DNA from: Stichopus chloronotus
Taxonomy: Eukaryota > Echinodermata > Holothuroidea > Aspidochirotida > Stichopodidae
DNA: 64,000 nucleotides
Reading direction: 5' to 3'
Assembly (NCBI GenBank): GCA_021234535.1
Contig: CM037843.1
Location: 32,613,200 to 32,677,199, forward strand
In this document: piece by piece, positions 63,556 to 64,000 of the stretch
Layout: each line of letters opens with the position of its first letter
Numbering within the stretch: position 1 is the first letter of the stretch
Position numbers and translations under genes: made by a program
The notes under the pieces: generated by a model
Told to the model about the DNA's origin: nothing
What the model saw: the letters and a program-made list of their open reading frames with translations, nothing else
Databases searched by the model: none

Positions 63556-63759
63556 ATGGACTTCATATCGCAGATTAAGTTGCCGCTGTCTAAGTATTGT
63601 CCGGAAAAGGGCTCGGATGTCGAAATGAACGAGGACGTGTCTATCACTCGATCTCTTCTGGACTTCATTCTTGGACAAGCCGGACTGCAATATGACGTCA
63701 ACTTGGGTCTGTTTGGATTCCATAAAGACACGATCTTCTTAAGTAAAATAAATACTTAA
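63556..63759. other. Unassigned coding-like segment near right edge
   Basis: Over about 200 bp one plus frame (MDFISQIKLPLSKYCPEKG...) and two minus frames are open together, in sequence richer in GC than its surroundings. On the minus strand it begins after CATATTGCAG, a fair splice acceptor. On the plus strand no clear splice borders are visible. No family was recognised in any frame, so strand and product stay open. Confidence 0.25.
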
Positions 63760-64000
63760 GGTATAGCCATTATTTTCACACAGTAGACAACATTCTCACA
63801 TTCCATGCATCTTCTCCTCAAAATAGTAAGGAAAAAAAAAAAAAAACTCCTCACAAAAGGAGAAATCGATCAGAGTGTAAACGCAAATGGTTTCGTTTGA
63901 AGGTTACAGACCGACAGTTTAAAAGTCATGGCAGTGGCAATTGAATAAAATCTTGCTAAAAATGACACGCTTCAAAGAAACCAAATATTTTTTTTTTCAT

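Overview
This window is animal nuclear DNA: AT-rich, with intron-split genes, GT-AG splice sites and a high load of decayed transposons. Four conserved animal genes are supported exon by exon. Their make-up points to a marine invertebrate deuterostome, most likely an echinoderm, but the sequence alone does not fix the species. The features behind that guess are a GalNAc4S-6ST/CHST15-like sulfotransferase with its own N-terminus, and hAT, GIY-YIG and small inverted-repeat elements with long G/C homopolymers.

Layout, left to right. (1) 873-9228, minus: CHST15-like Golgi sulfotransferase, six exons visible, 3' end cut by the left edge of the window. (2) 9.2-17.4 kb: intergenic accessory region with two GIY-YIG retroelement fragments, a 354-bp inverted-repeat element, a hAT-family end and an inverted pair of small repeats. 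(3) 17462-25726, plus: complete C1D gene (nuclear exosome cofactor, 143 aa, six exons). (4) 25.7-29.1 kb: convergent intergenic gap with a degenerate tandem array. (5) 29078-41057, minus: complete WDR74 gene (ribosome assembly WD-repeat protein, 377 aa, ten exons). Its intron 2 holds a 2065-bp hAT-type element with an exact 8-bp target duplication and a decayed retrotransposon gag-like segment inside. (6) 41.1-50.6 kb: repeat-rich intergenic DNA with no convincing gene. (7) 50601-60612, minus: bestrophin anion channel, eight exons (529 aa), lacking only about 11 N-terminal residues. Its largest intron carries a non-LTR reverse-transcriptase fragment and a copy of the 354-bp element family. (8) 60.6-64 kb: upstream DNA with a third small-repeat copy and an unassigned open segment near the right edge.

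The genes form no operon or obvious pathway. C1D and WDR74 both act in nuclear RNA and ribosome maturation and lie tail to tail, but nothing in the sequence shows that they are co-regulated. I found no CRISPR array, intact tRNA, rRNA or bacterial-type system. I also found no clearly new multi-gene system. The most interesting material is the nested mobile-element structure and a few sequence oddities in the bestrophin.
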